Numbered from the stretch's first letter, positions 43,992 to 53,948 are shown. The stretch is DNA of 64,000 nt from Leptolyngbya sp. PCC 6406 (GCF_000332095.2 NZ_KI913949.1:780211-844210), one strand, 5' to 3'. A program made the numbers and translations. Notes: generated by a model not told the origin, from the letters alone.

Positions 43992-45311
43992 ATGACCCAG
44001 GCGATTGATCGAATCCAGCAAACCCAGACGGCCTCCGCTGAGAAGACCTTTACAGCGTTGCGATGTAAAGAATGCGGTGAAACCTACGATTTGGGTGCCA
44101 AGCATGTCTGTGAAGATGTGTGCTTTGGGCCTTTGGAAGTGGCCTACGATTACGACGCCATTCGTCGTCAGGTGACACGGGCCACTATTGAAGCGGGGCC
44201 GAAGTCCATCTGGCGCTACAAAGCTTTTCTGCCCGTTTCTACCGATAACCCCATTGATGTCGGTACGGGGATGACTCCCCTGGTGAAGTCCAATCGTCTA
44301 GCCCGTCGCCTGGGGCTAAAGTCTCTCTATATCAAGAATGATGCGGTGAATATGCCCACCTTGAGTTTCAAGGATCGGGTCGTTTCTGTGGCCTTGACCA
44401 AAGCCCAAGAACTGGGTTTCACTACGGTGTCCTGTGCCAGTACCGGAAACTTGGCTAACTCTACTGCCGCGATCGCAGCCCATGCCGGTCTCGATTGCTG
44501 TGTCTTCATCCCCTCTGACCTAGAGGCAGGCAAGGTCATGGGTACCCTGATCTATGCCCCAACCGTGATGGCAGTTAAGGGCAACTACGACCAAGTCAAT
44601 CGCCTCTGCTCTGAAGTGGCCAACACCCACGGCTGGGGCTTTGTCAACATCAACCTGCGGCCCTACTACTCCGAGGGCTCTAAGACCTTAGGGTATGAAG
44701 TGGCAGAGCAACTGGGCTGGCAACTGCCCGACCATATCGTCGCCCCCTTGGCCTCCGGTTCCCTCTTCACCAAGATCCATAAGGGCTTCCAGGAATTCAT
44801 CAAAGTGGGCTTGGTGGACGACAAACCCGTGCGCTTTAGTGGAGCCCAGGCCGAGGGCTGTTCCCCCATTGCCCAAGCTTTCAAAGAAGGTCGGGACTTT
44901 ATTACCCCCGTCAAACCCAGCACCATTGCTAAATCCATCGCCATCGGTAACCCTGCCGATGGTGTCTATGCCCTAGATGTGGCCCGCAAGACTAATGGCA
45001 ACATTGAGTCGGTCACCGATGCAGAAATTGTGGATGGCATCAAACTGCTGGCAGAGACCGAGGGTATTTTCACCGAAACTGCTGGCGGCACCACCATTGC
45101 GGTACTGAAGAAGCTGGTGGAAGCTGGCAAGATCAACCCCGATGAAACTACTGTCGTCTACATCACTGGCAATGGTCTCAAGACCCAAGAAGCCGTGCAG
45201 GGCTACGTGGGCGAGCCCCTCACCATTGAGCCCAATCTGGAGAACTTCGAGCGGGCTCTGGAGCGAGCCCGCACCCTAGAACGGCTGGATTGGCAGCAGG
45301 TTTCCGTCTAA
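43992..45311 (+). CDS. thrC: Threonine synthase
   Basis: PLP enzyme turning O-phosphohomoserine into threonine; cytoplasmic, 439 residues. The PLP lysine is in TLSFKDRVV near 123; the phosphate loop is [14 protein letters not shown] near 155; ITGNGLKTQ lies near 400. The N-terminus carries an extra cysteine-rich segment, [18 protein letters not shown] near 23-40, common in the cyanobacterial and plant-like form. The MoaD/ThiS-like gene follows 40 bp later on the same strand and probably shares the transcript. Confidence 0.95.
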   Translation: MTQAIDRIQQTQTASAEKTFTALRCKECGETYDLGAKHVCEDVCFGPLEVAYDYDAIRRQVTRATIEAGPKSIWRYKAFLPVSTDNPIDVGTGMTPLVKSNRLARRLGLKSLYIKNDAVNMPTLSFKDRVVSVALTKAQELGFTTVSCASTGNLANSTAAIAAHAGLDCCVFIPSDLEAGKVMGTLIYAPTVMAVKGNYDQVNRLCSEVANTHGWGFVNINLRPYYSEGSKTLGYEVAEQLGWQLPDHIVAPLASGSLFTKIHKGFQEFIKVGLVDDKPVRFSGAQAEGCSPIAQAFKEGRDFITPVKPSTIAKSIAIGNPADGVYALDVARKTNGNIESVTDAEIVDGIKLLAETEGIFTETAGGTTIAVLKKLVEAGKINPDETTVVYITGNGLKTQEAVQGYVGEPLTIEPNLENFERALERARTLERLDWQQVSV

Positions 45312-45351
45312 CAACTTAATTTGTCGATATACCGTCGATTCATCAATTCCC

Positions 45352-45627
45352 ATGAGCGTTAAGGTTCTTATTCCTACTCCCCTGCAAAAGTTCACGAACA
45401 ATCAGGCCACCATCGACTGTGACGGCGGCACTATCACCGATCTCCTGGCCGCTCTTGACCAGCAATACCCCGGCATCAAAAAGCGTCTCTGCGATGACGA
45501 GGGAGAACTACGGCGCTTTGTGAATTTCTATGTCAACAGTGAAGATATCCGCTTTCTCAACGGCAGACAGACCCCCCTACAGGATGGGGATGAGGTCAGT
45601 ATTGTCCCTGCAGTAGCTGGGGGCTGA
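45352..45627 (+). CDS. MoaD/ThiS-family sulfur carrier protein
   Basis: A 91-residue ubiquitin-like carrier. The fold shows in [55 protein letters not shown] and [14 protein letters not shown]. The C-terminal Gly-Gly is exposed, as needed for adenylation and thiocarboxylate formation by a MoeB/ThiF-type enzyme. It could serve molybdopterin, thiamin or a CysO-like cysteine route; the position after thrC and the length fit CysO-like carriers, but the partner is not visible here. Confidence 0.88.
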   Translation: MSVKVLIPTPLQKFTNNQATIDCDGGTITDLLAALDQQYPGIKKRLCDDEGELRRFVNFYVNSEDIRFLNGRQTPLQDGDEVSIVPAVAGG

Positions 45628-45737
45628 GCCGGGGCGTAACTTGTCCCTAGGGTCTTTGGGACCAATGGTTTGCTCCAAAAGACCCTACAAAAGGGAGCTG
45701 GATCGGGCTTACAGCCCCGTATTGCTACGAGATAGAT

Positions 45738-45777
45738 AAAAATCCCCGCTACTCAGCTTTGAGTAGCGGGGATTTTT
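45738..45777. terminator. Bidirectional intrinsic terminator
   Basis: A perfect 18-bp palindromic stem: AAAAATCCCCGCTACTCA, loop GCTT, TGAGTAGCGGGGATTTTT. A-run and T-run on the two sides serve both strands, ending the thrC unit and the opposite DUF4278 gene. Confidence 0.93.
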
Positions 45778-45833
45778 CGGGTCACGCAGGAACACAAGAT
45801 TCCAGGGAAAAGCCTCGGCGGAGTCCAGGCATT

Positions 45834-46022
45834 CTAGACATCCTGAGAGTACTTCACACCGCGATAGGTGAGCTGTACTTGGCCATGGCTGCGGTTTTGG
45901 ACAGCGGGGAAGTGATTGCGCTTGAAGGGAGCACCGCGATAGGTGCCAATTTCTTCAACTGCATCCGCTTCGAGGTGGGGAGGATTGGTTTCGTATTGAT
46001 GGCCACGGTAGAAGAGTTTCAT
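45834..46022 (-). CDS. DUF4278 small protein
   Basis: A 62-residue protein of the cyanobacterial DUF4278 family, function unknown. The family pattern is plain: MKLFYRGHQYETNPPHLEAD at the start and VQLTYRGVKYSQDV at the end, with a repeated TYRG motif. Start ATG 46022 has GGAGG nine bases before it. A much longer open frame to 46448 in the same frame is rejected, since only the last 62 codons look like protein and the rest overlaps the photolyase gene. A palindrome at 46095-46120 lies in the promoter region. Confidence 0.85.
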   Translation of the reverse strand: MKLFYRGHQYETNPPHLEADAVEEIGTYRGAPFKRNHFPAVQNRSHGQVQLTYRGVKYSQDV

Positions 46023-46094
46023 GGAAAGAGTCCTCCAAAGGAAAATGTGCTGTTGGCAAGGCTGAAACAGTTGAAGCGACCTGTAAAGCCCGAC

Positions 46095-46120
46095 TAAACT
46101 GTGTCTATATATACAGTTTA
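46095..46120. promoter_or_regulatory. Palindromic operator candidate upstream of DUF4278 gene
   Basis: TAAACTGT, ten bases with TATATA, then ACAGTTTA: a perfect 8-bp inverted repeat centred about 85 bp upstream of the DUF4278 start. The AT core resembles a -10 element. It could bind a dimeric regulator. No known consensus fits. Confidence 0.45.
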
Positions 46121-46326
46121 ATGTTTTTGATTGTGCCTTGCCGAAGATTGGGTAAATCATAAGTGTTTCTTTACAGTTGTGGGGTGATTGACAGTTTGGA
46201 CTCTGCCCGTAGGATCGTCTTGGTCTCTTTGGGCCGGTTTCTGACCATTGCGCCCCAAGCTTCGGTATCAAGAGCCTCGGTATACTGAAGCCTGCATCTT
46301 TGCCAAGGCATTCCAGGAGATTAACG

Positions 46327-47763
46327 GTGGGCGATCGCATTTTGTTTTGGCATCGGCGGGATCTCCGACTCCACGATAATTTGGGGCTAGCCGCTGCCCG
46401 AGCAAGGTCACCACAGGTCACCGGAGTCTTTTGCCTAGATCCAGGCATCCTGCACCGGGATGATGTGGCCCCCGTTCGGGTCGCCTATCTAATGAACTGT
46501 CTGGCAGCATTGCAAGGCCGCTATGCTGCTGCTGGTGGAGAGTTGTTGATACTTCAGGGGTCGCCAGCCCAAGTTCTACCCAATCTGGCCCAGGTCATTG
46601 CTGTTACTGCCCTCTACTGGAATCGGGATGTGGAGCCCTATGCCCGCGATCGCGATACCCACGTGGCCGCCGCCTGCAAGGAGCAGGGCATTGAAATTAA
46701 AACGACCTTTTGGGATCAACTGCTCTGTGCGCCGGGGGCAGTCCTGACGGGGACTGGTTCCCCCTACACCGTCTATGGACCCTTTTGGCGCAACTGGTGC
46801 ACCCAGGCGAAGGCACCGCCGGAACTCGAACCGACCAATTTCGAGGGTCTGTCTCCAGCGGAACGGGAACGGGCTAACGCCGCCGGAGCGATGCCCTTAC
46901 CCAGTACTACTGACCTGGGGTTTAGCTGGGATCAACCCCTGCCCGTGGAACCGGGGGAAGGCGCAGCTCTCCAGCAGCTTGAGGCATTTTGTAGCCAAGA
47001 CCAGGCCATTGGAGCCTACGATGAGCAGCGAAATTTCCCCTTTGCCCTCGGCACCTCTCGCCTCAGTGCCGCTTTGAAATTTGGTGTGATCGGCATTCGT
47101 ACTGTCTGGGCCGCTGCTGCGGAAGCGATGGAGCGTTGCCGTAGCGACGAGACCCGCCAGAGCGTGACCACTTGGCAGCAAGAACTGGCATGGCGGGAGT
47201 TTTACCAACATGTCATGTATTTCTTTCCCCAGTTGGCTACAGGCCCCTATCGCCCCCAGTGGCAGAATTTTCCCTGGGTTAATGATGAAGCCCAGTTTCA
47301 AGCTTGGTGTGCAGGGCGCACGGGCTACCCCATCGTGGATGCTGCCATGCGTCAGCTCAACGAAACGGGCTGGATGCACAATCGCTGCCGTATGATTGTT
47401 GCCAGCTTCCTGACCAAAGACCTGATTATCGACTGGCGGTGGGGAGAGAAGTATTTCATGCAAACCTTGGTGGACGGCGATCTCTCCGCCAACAACGGTG
47501 GCTGGCAGTGGAGCGCCTCCAGTGGTATGGATCCTAAGCCCCTGCGAATTTTTAATCCCGCGAGTCAAGCCAAGAAATTCGACCCAGAAGCGGAATATAT
47601 TCGCCAGTGGCTCCCGGAGATCCGTCACCTCGACACCGGAGAACTGGTCAGCGGCGTTCTCTCCCCTCTTTCCCGACAGCAGACGGGCTATCCTGCCCCC
47701 ATCGTGGATCACAAGCGCCAACAGGCGTTGTTCAAGGAAAAGTACAAGGGGCAGAAGGGATGA
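46327..47763 (+). CDS. phr: Deoxyribodipyrimidine photolyase
   Basis: Light-driven repair of pyrimidine dimers in DNA; 478 residues, FAD plus an antenna pigment. N-terminal antenna domain: [20 protein letters not shown]; linker; C-terminal FAD domain with [34 protein letters not shown] near 290, and [20 protein letters not shown] then [16 protein letters not shown]. The end [19 protein letters not shown] and [13 protein letters not shown] is diagnostic of a class I photolyase. Start: GTG 46327, seven bases after AGGAG; an upstream TTG at 46300 is ignored. The GTG reads into a GCGATCGC site. Confidence 0.95.
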   Translation: MGDRILFWHRRDLRLHDNLGLAAARARSPQVTGVFCLDPGILHRDDVAPVRVAYLMNCLAALQGRYAAAGGELLILQGSPAQVLPNLAQVIAVTALYWNRDVEPYARDRDTHVAAACKEQGIEIKTTFWDQLLCAPGAVLTGTGSPYTVYGPFWRNWCTQAKAPPELEPTNFEGLSPAERERANAAGAMPLPSTTDLGFSWDQPLPVEPGEGAALQQLEAFCSQDQAIGAYDEQRNFPFALGTSRLSAALKFGVIGIRTVWAAAAEAMERCRSDETRQSVTTWQQELAWREFYQHVMYFFPQLATGPYRPQWQNFPWVNDEAQFQAWCAGRTGYPIVDAAMRQLNETGWMHNRCRMIVASFLTKDLIIDWRWGEKYFMQTLVDGDLSANNGGWQWSASSGMDPKPLRIFNPASQAKKFDPEAEYIRQWLPEIRHLDTGELVSGVLSPLSRQQTGYPAPIVDHKRQQALFKEKYKGQKG

Positions 47764-47789
47764 TGGGGAGTGGGGGTGTGGGGAGAGGA

Positions 47790-49394
47790 TTATTTGCGAT
47801 CGCGACCTATCTGAGCCTGTCGTTGCGCCATCGGTTCCCAGGTACCGGGACCAAACTCCCGCTCAAACTCCGCCATAATCCAGTCCCCCCGCTTTCCAAT
47901 ACGGCGGGCACTGCGATGGAGATACTCCAAAAACGCTTGTCGCTGTTCCCATGTGGAGCGGGAGCCAAAAATAGATCCTAAGCCCCACTCTCGTCGAGGT
48001 GATCGCCCCGTATGCTCAAAAAAATGATGATCTGCCAGCGTTAAAGCATAGCCACTCTTAAACACCCGCCGCCGATGACCATGGAAAATTTCGATTAGGG
48101 TCGGAATATCCTTAATCTGGTGGGCCTGGTCCCGAGAATAGATCTCCACCATGTCCTCCAGATTAAGGGGCCGCTCCGACACCCACTGGTGATTGCAGTC
48201 AGGACATTTCACAAAAAAGGCATAGACCATACGCCCGCATTGGGGACAGGCTTTCATCGGCGGTGGCTTACCACCACCGCTGCCCTCCTTCCGCATGGGC
48301 AGGTGATATTCCTCCACATCTTCAGGAAAGCCCAGGCGCTCCAGGTTCCCCGCCTGGTCCAAAATAATGCCGTACTGCTTACCCGTTTGCGGCGAAATCC
48401 GCATCACCCGCCCCACCTGCTGAAAATGTAGAGCGCTGGATTGGGTCGGGCGCAACAGTAGTCCCACCTCCACAGAAGGCTCATCAAAACCAATACTGAT
48501 CACATTGCAGGAGGTGAGAACCAAAATTCGCTCCTCCCGCAAGTCCAGATACATGCGCTGGCGCTCCTTAATCGGAGTGCCGCCTTCGACGGTATCAGCG
48601 GCAATTCCCGCCTGCCGAAACGCCTCCGCCACATGGCGAGCATGATCAATGTCTACGCAGAACGCGATAGTCCGCTTCCCCCGCACTAAGCGCTGCCATT
48701 CCTGGACAATCCGAGCCACTAATTCAGGGCGATCGCAGGCATTTTTCAACCCCGCTTCGTCATAGTCCCCCCGCACCGTCTTGACTTCCTTGAGATCCGC
48801 CACCCCATCCGGCGGCATACTGAAATATTTCATCTGGGCCAAAAAGCCCATAGCCTGGAGGTCACTGGGCACCGGAGACGCCACCAGGGTATCCAAATGC
48901 TCCCCCAACTGATCCTTGCCCAGCCGTTCTGGAGTAGCCGTCATCGCCAGGTGGACCGCTTCCGGATGGGTTTTGTAGAGTACTGCCTTGCCAATTCGGC
49001 TAAACAGGGTGGTATGGGCCTCATCGTAGAAAATCACATCCGCAGGCCATGTCCGCCACCATTTGCGCTGGGCCATGGTTTGTACACTGGCAATTTGAAT
49101 CGGAGCCGTTTGATCCTCCTCCCACCCTGCCTTAATAAAGCCACAATGGAGGCCAAACGCCTTCATCTTTTCGTGGGTTTGCCCCACCAACACATCCAGG
49201 TGAACCAGAAACATCAACCGCTTCCCCGACGCCTCCGCATGGGCACAGATCTGCCCACTAATGACGGTCTTGCCCGCCCCGGTGCCGGCAATGATGGCGA
49301 TTTTTCGATGTCCGGCGTTGAGTTGACGATAGAGATCGTTGATCAACTCGACTTGGTAGGGGCGAAGCTGAGGAACTGGGGAACGGGCAGACAT
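47790..49394 (-). CDS. DEAD/DEAH-box helicase, restriction-type subunit-like
   Basis: A superfamily 2 helicase of 534 residues acting on DNA or RNA. Motifs: QLRPYQVELINDLYRQL (Q-motif like), IIAGTGAGKTVISGQICAHA (motif I), FYDEAHTTLFSRIG (motif II, DEAH), LAMTATPERLG (motif III), and LHFQQVGRVMRISPQTGKQY (motif VI). A C-terminal zinc ribbon follows: CPQCGRMVYAFFVKCPDCNH. It resembles the R-subunit and XPB-like helicases, but no nuclease or methylase gene is near. Start ATG 49394; the longer frame to 49577 is translated tandem repeat and is rejected. Confidence 0.88.
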   Translation of the reverse strand: MSARSPVPQLRPYQVELINDLYRQLNAGHRKIAIIAGTGAGKTVISGQICAHAEASGKRLMFLVHLDVLVGQTHEKMKAFGLHCGFIKAGWEEDQTAPIQIASVQTMAQRKWWRTWPADVIFYDEAHTTLFSRIGKAVLYKTHPEAVHLAMTATPERLGKDQLGEHLDTLVASPVPSDLQAMGFLAQMKYFSMPPDGVADLKEVKTVRGDYDEAGLKNACDRPELVARIVQEWQRLVRGKRTIAFCVDIDHARHVAEAFRQAGIAADTVEGGTPIKERQRMYLDLREERILVLTSCNVISIGFDEPSVEVGLLLRPTQSSALHFQQVGRVMRISPQTGKQYGIILDQAGNLERLGFPEDVEEYHLPMRKEGSGGGKPPPMKACPQCGRMVYAFFVKCPDCNHQWVSERPLNLEDMVEIYSRDQAHQIKDIPTLIEIFHGHRRRVFKSGYALTLADHHFFEHTGRSPRREWGLGSIFGSRSTWEQRQAFLEYLHRSARRIGKRGDWIMAEFEREFGPGTWEPMAQRQAQIGRDRK

Positions 49395-49396
49395 AG

Positions 49397-49455
49397 ATCG
49401 GGCAATACGGGGAACGGGCAATACGGGGAACGGGCAATACGGGGAACGGGCAATA
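49397..49455. repeat. 16-bp tandem repeat
   Basis: Nearly four copies of CGGGCAATACGGGGAA directly upstream of the helicase start codon, placed in its leader. Copy number is likely to vary between strains. No spacer structure, so not a CRISPR array. Confidence 0.85.
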
Positions 49456-49643
49456 GGGGCAGAGGGATCGCGATCGCACTTCAATAATATATCGGTACTA
49501 AACCCATTCCCCTGGTCTACCCAGTGAGACTGGCCTCCCCCAGGAATGAGGTTCCCAGAATCCTCAGGGAAATCCAAAGTCCATCTTTAGCGTTGTCTCA
49601 GTCCTATGCTAGGCTAATCAATGTCAGTTTTTCTGACCTGGGT

Positions 49644-49715
49644 GGCTCAGTAGCTCAGTGGTAGAGCAGGGGACTCATAAGCCCTTGGTCGCGTGTTCAA
49701 ATCACGCCTGAGCCA
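49644..49715 (+). tRNA. tRNA with CAU anticodon (Met or Ile2)
   Basis: A 72-nt cloverleaf: acceptor GGCTCAG/CTGAGCC, D-arm GCTC-AGTGGTA-GAGC, anticodon loop CTCATAA, T-arm GCGTG-TTCAAAT-CACGC, discriminator A. No encoded CCA. The anticodon stem GGGGA/GCCCT has a G-T at its outer pair and an A-G mismatch next to the loop. The sequence around the anticodon resembles both elongator tRNA-Met and tRNA-Ile with a lysidine-modified CAU, so the identity is left open. Confidence 0.9.
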
Positions 49716-49730
49716 TTATTTCCAATCCTT

Positions 49731-50969
49731 CTAAGTCCGACCCAACTGAGATTCTCCACAGTGGATGCAGTAGGGCAGATACTTATAAGTGGCCCTATGG
49801 CAGTGGGGACAATCCCGGTGCTGCTCATAGCCACAGTGGGGACAGTGAGCCTCACCGTGACGGATTTTCTTGGCGCAGCGAATGCAGCGAGAGTTTTGTA
49901 CCCGATTTGCCGCCTGAACCCGAGGATTGAAAATAACCTGTTGGCAAAACTTGATAATTCCAAATCCCACCAGAGGAATTAGCAAGATATAGACATAGCT
50001 GACCAGAAACAGGAGTCCCCCCAACAGGGCACTGATGATTGAGAAAATCAGCTCAAATAAAACTCCCACCTGCAAGAATTCAAAGATTTTGAATACCAGC
50101 GGGATGAAGAAAATGGCCAACAGGTGCCAACTCATCAACGCCAGCAATCCATAACGTCGCCGATCGGCATAGCCATGGAGCGCCGTTGCCAACACAATCA
50201 ACGGCAGCAAAAACGCCCCTTGCAGCGAAAGTTGAATGCTGGGATACCAAAAGGCTGCGCGATCGTAGCCCGCTTCGACCGCTTGAAATTGCCCCTCATC
50301 CTGAACAAAGGCAAGAAAAGCTTGACTAGTCGGCTGCTCTACCAACTCGCTGCGGAGGGCGGCCATCTCCTGTTGGAGTTGGGCAATGTTTTCTAGGTTA
50401 CGGTCCAGGGTTTGCCTAGCCTGGGATGCATCTACCGTATTAATGGACTGATCACGGGGCTGTCCCGCCAACTCTTCCAAAAGCGTGGAGTCATATTCAG
50501 AGCGAATGGCACTATTGGCATTTTCAAGCTGAACAATTTCACCATATTTTTGGTCTAAGGTTCTAATGATTTGTTGATTTTCAGGAGTGGCAATTTGGTC
50601 CTGATATTCGGCATATTTAAGACAGGTTTCCGACACTTCTCCAAGGTGTCCAACCTCTAACTGAGTATGGTTTTCCTGAAAACCGGGCTGGATCGCCGCA
50701 TCATAGGATGCGATGGGTCGGAGTAGATTATAGTCCTTGGCCGGGTCGGTCTGAGTGCGGTATTGGCTCCATTCGCTATAGCAGGGATAGGCTTGGGACG
50801 GACTCAGATGCCAAGCGCTGATGTCATGGAGCCCTGTAAATACATTGACCAATATGAAAATATCGATCAGGATGATCACTGTCAAACTAACCCGGTTTAG
50901 GGGTTCATTGTTGATGGTTCTAGCTCTTCTGAAAAAACGAGCTATATATCGACGCAATCGGTTCAACAT
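49731..50969 (-). CDS. Membrane protein with C-terminal double zinc ribbon
   Basis: A 412-residue protein I do not recognise. A basic start is followed by a membrane helix (SLTVIILIDIFILVNVFTGL, about 28-47), a soluble domain of about 190 residues with a coiled coil (about 125-220), a cluster of three or four membrane helices (about 250-345), and then two zinc ribbons: CIRCAKKIRHGEAHCPHCGY and CPHCHRATYKYLPYCIHCGE. The ribbons suggest a metal-dependent binding role on the cytoplasmic side (inference). The gene lies just after the tRNA on the other strand and starts at ATG 50969. Confidence 0.7.
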   Translation of the reverse strand: MLNRLRRYIARFFRRARTINNEPLNRVSLTVIILIDIFILVNVFTGLHDISAWHLSPSQAYPCYSEWSQYRTQTDPAKDYNLLRPIASYDAAIQPGFQENHTQLEVGHLGEVSETCLKYAEYQDQIATPENQQIIRTLDQKYGEIVQLENANSAIRSEYDSTLLEELAGQPRDQSINTVDASQARQTLDRNLENIAQLQQEMAALRSELVEQPTSQAFLAFVQDEGQFQAVEAGYDRAAFWYPSIQLSLQGAFLLPLIVLATALHGYADRRRYGLLALMSWHLLAIFFIPLVFKIFEFLQVGVLFELIFSIISALLGGLLFLVSYVYILLIPLVGFGIIKFCQQVIFNPRVQAANRVQNSRCIRCAKKIRHGEAHCPHCGYEQHRDCPHCHRATYKYLPYCIHCGESQLGRT

Positions 50970-52358
50970 ATGGATGAAGTGGAAAGTGGTTTGAAAAGGA
51001 AAGAGAATCCAGAAAGGCTAGGGTGAATTAATTGAAGTGCCCCTAAGGGGATGCCTGAGAAGTCGAGTATGGGTGCTGAAACCCTTATTCTTTCGTCATG
51101 CGCCAGTGCTCATAACTCTGATTCTTTCGTAGGCAACCACCCTTTTCGGACACCCTCTAAGTAAGATAGCCCTGACTCTGATCTCCCTGATATACCTTGG
51201 AGTCAAAATATCGGGTGTCAGCCCTCAGTACACCAATCTCCAGCTCAGTGTGCTAGGGGCCGATTCACGGCTAGGATGGCTACGCCCCCTCTTCCCTGGA
51301 GGCACAGACATTCTGCTTCCCTACGGTGGACAAAGATAAACGGTGGGGCCATGCCTATCCCGACTGTCTGCCTTCGGCGGTCAAGATGGCTATCTTCCTG
51401 CTTTGGGTGGTCAAGGTGACCAACCCACGTTAGCGGTCAAGAATTGGCGGTGATCCACCTCTGGGAACAGCTTGTAGGGAAGCACTAAAGTCTGGTCTCA
51501 AGGGGCGGAAGGCTGGGTTCTTGAGGAGGGAAAGCCTTGGTATAGGTCAATTATGGACTACTATCTTGCTCTTATATGGAAATCCATTTAGATTAGCGGA
51601 TAGCCATTTTTCGGGCTAAGGATGAGCGGATAGGGATCTGTTCAGTTTTTCTTATCTATAGGGCACAAAGCGAGGGTTCTAGGAGCAACACGTCGGCTAA
51701 ATCTCCGATTCTCTGGTCAATTTAGGACAGGATCTTTGTCGGGAAACCAGCCAAACTGATTGAAGTTGTTTTGGGTGAAGAATAAATCCTTGCTCAGTCC
51801 TCATGGAATTTCGAGGGAGAGATGGGAGCTATTCTCTTTTTTTTGTTTTGTTAAGGGCGTCTCTCTCCGACAGTGATTTAGCTAGGCTGTAGTCCCACTC
51901 CCAGGCAAATCCAGGGTTTAAGACACCCTCTTGGATCTACAAGCCATAGTTCAGTAGCTGGGTATAAAAAATCGAGACATAGGTGGGATTGTTGTGGAAT
52001 TAACGTAGCCATACCCGAGGGCTGTGCGCTCAGCACACAATTCAAGACTCCTTGATTAATTGCCTTGTATAGCGATTTTCCGTGAATTGTGAAAGTTAGT
52101 AGTGTAGGCGTCTCGCCTGCTCGTGCAGGATGCCCGTCCTGCCTTCAAGAATCAATTCGGATTGCTATAGCGCATTTCAAGAGGCTGAAACTCTTAAACT
52201 CACGTTTCTGCTTTCAGGTGAAGCTGGATCTTTTAAGGTGATCTTGATGAAGACTTACTCTGTAAAATCCATGCTAACTGGCTAGATTCTAAAGCCTATT
52301 CTTCACCTTCTAAGTCCTTCTTGCTTCAGAAATAAATCAACGACTCAGAAACAAAAAC
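50970..52358. other. Gene-free 1.39-kb region
   Basis: No convincing gene on either strand. It holds three degenerate repeats of about 35-40 bases with the core CTGCYTTNGGYGGTCAARGT (about 51313, 51370, 51398), a weak stem AGAGA/TCTCT followed by seven T (51818-51844), and the inverted 100-bp repeat at 52069-52171. None of the large standard RNAs (RNase P RNA, tmRNA) could be recognised. It may be a decayed gene or hold an unannotated small RNA. Confidence 0.55.
52069..52171. repeat. Dispersed ~100-bp repeat, copy 2 (inverted)
   Basis: Begins TATAGCGATTTTCCGTGAAT and ends GATTGCTATAGCG; reverse-complement of the unit at 25962-26062, sharing AGGCGTCTCGCCTGC and CCGTCCTGCCTTCAAGAATC. Ends form a CTATAG pair. 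Non-coding. Confidence 0.75.
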
Positions 52359-53822
52359 ATGAATAGAAGCTGGTCTGTCGAAATCAGAAAAGTACTTTTG
52401 ACCCATTCTCTTCTCATTTTCATTCCGACGGCATTACTGCTAGCGTTACAGTCTAACGGATATTCTATACAGGGTCTTCACCGTACTATTTCAACCCTCT
52501 ACTTGATCAGTGCTTTCGTTTTGATTTTGGAGTCTACGGTAGCCCTGTTTCGTCGATTTTCGAGTCATCCTAAAAGGTTTTCCAAAGGGTTTATAGATCA
52601 GCAATGGGATGCCTTTAAGGTGGGCCTAGGGGTGGGTGGTGCTAGGATTCCTGCTCCCCTGCTTCCTTTGCCACGCTGCTCTTTTTTAGTGGTGGCTTAT
52701 TTGCCCAACGAGCAAGATATTATCCTGGAAACCCTAATCCATATTTTGGAGCATATACATCGTCCTAAGGCAGGGCTAGAGGTGATTCTGGCCTATAATA
52801 CGCCGATGGATCTACCCGTGGAGTCAGCGTTGCAAGCCCTAGCGCGACAGCATCCCGAGTTGCAGTTACTGCGGGTCAAGGACAGTCGTTCCAAGGCGGA
52901 AAACCTAAATGCAGCGTTGGAAATTGTGACGGGTGAGGTCACCTGTGTTCTAGATGCCGACCATCATCCCCCTGCGGACTGTTTCCTTCGGGCTTGGCAT
53001 TGGTTAGGGCAGAATTATGATGTCGTCCAGGGGCGAAATGTGGTCCGTAATTATGATCATAATTGGCTGACGGAGACGATTGCGATCGAGTTTGAGAGCA
53101 TTTATGGCATTAGCCATTCCGCCGTATCTTTTTTGACGGACACTAGCATTTTTGCGGGTTCCAATGGCTATTGGCGGACTACGGTCCTCCAGCAGGTTTG
53201 TTTTGACGCCCGCATGTTGACGGAGGATATTGATGCTACGCTACGCACTCTGTCGCGGGGCTATCGCATCCTTCACGATCGTAGTATTGTTACCTCCGAA
53301 CTGGCTCCCACGGATCTCCTATCTTTTTGGTATCAGCGCAAACGATGGGCACAGGGTTGGATTGAGGTGAGCTTCAAATACCAACGCTTTATCTGGGGTT
53401 TCCCAAAATTTACGGTGTTGCAAAAGCTGTACTGGACCTGTTTACTCTACGGCTGTCAGTTCTATCCGATCATGGCTGTGCAAGTTTTTCCAGTTTTGCT
53501 GAGTGTGCTCCTATTTCAGGGGAGTTGGGCAGGCACCCATGATCCCTATCTGTGGTTTGTAACCTGCCTGGGGCTGTCGGCAATAGCCTATAAGAGTTGG
53601 GTAACTGCTCGGGTGGCGGCGTTGCAGTATCCGCTGCTGAGCCATATCAAGCATGCTCTGATGTTGATTCCCCTCATTACGCTAAAAAATGCGATCGCGA
53701 TTGTTGGGCTATATGACTATCTGCGGGGCAACAATACTTGGTGGATCACCCCCCGGAGTCCGGCTTTAGGTTCCCGTCGGCGACTTGCCCGCCCAGTACC
53801 CGTTTCCACCGCCAAGTTGTAA
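52359..53822 (+). CDS. Cellulose-synthase-like family 2 glycosyltransferase
   Basis: Processive membrane glycosyltransferase making an exopolysaccharide; the product is unknown. 487 residues. Two N-terminal membrane helices (about 14-29, 41-62), a cytoplasmic catalytic domain, then four or more C-terminal helices that form the pore. Catalytic residues: the DxD-like CVLDADHHPP near 202, TEDID near 290 and the QxxRW motif QRKRWAQGW near 328. GSNGYWRTTVLQQV is typical. No other polysaccharide gene is adjacent. No strong ribosome binding site precedes ATG 52359. A 246-bp spacer to dnaK follows. Confidence 0.87.
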   Translation: MNRSWSVEIRKVLLTHSLLIFIPTALLLALQSNGYSIQGLHRTISTLYLISAFVLILESTVALFRRFSSHPKRFSKGFIDQQWDAFKVGLGVGGARIPAPLLPLPRCSFLVVAYLPNEQDIILETLIHILEHIHRPKAGLEVILAYNTPMDLPVESALQALARQHPELQLLRVKDSRSKAENLNAALEIVTGEVTCVLDADHHPPADCFLRAWHWLGQNYDVVQGRNVVRNYDHNWLTETIAIEFESIYGISHSAVSFLTDTSIFAGSNGYWRTTVLQQVCFDARMLTEDIDATLRTLSRGYRILHDRSIVTSELAPTDLLSFWYQRKRWAQGWIEVSFKYQRFIWGFPKFTVLQKLYWTCLLYGCQFYPIMAVQVFPVLLSVLLFQGSWAGTHDPYLWFVTCLGLSAIAYKSWVTARVAALQYPLLSHIKHALMLIPLITLKNAIAIVGLYDYLRGNNTWWITPRSPALGSRRRLARPVPVSTAKL

Positions 53823-53912
53823 TGCCAAACGCCAAGCGAGTCTCGATGCTAGAGACGCTTCTGAGGAAGGGATAGGCCGGTTTGGTTCTGAATCGTGTCT
53901 GAATTGCTTCCG

Positions 53913-53948
53913 ACAGAGGGAAGATGGTCGCTGCCAACTTCCCTCTGT
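53913..53948. other. Hairpin in the dnaK upstream region
   Basis: A perfect 11-bp stem ACAGAGGGAAG / CTTCCCTCTGT around a 14-base loop, about 120 bp before the dnaK start. It is not a CIRCE element and has no T-run. It may be the end of the glycosyltransferase transcript or part of the dnaK leader. Confidence 0.5.

Noticed and set aside
46023-46448. Long minus-strand frame joined to DUF4278
   Set aside because: Not protein-like and it overlaps the photolyase gene; the ribosome binding site supports ATG 46022.
49397-49455. CRISPR array
   Set aside because: Units are directly adjacent with no spacers, and no cas gene is in the window.
49395-49577. Longer helicase start
   Set aside because: The region is a 16-bp tandem repeat read as protein; family-like sequence starts at 49394.
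50970-52358. RNase P RNA, tmRNA or 6S RNA in the gene-free region
   Set aside because: None of their conserved cores could be recognised by eye.
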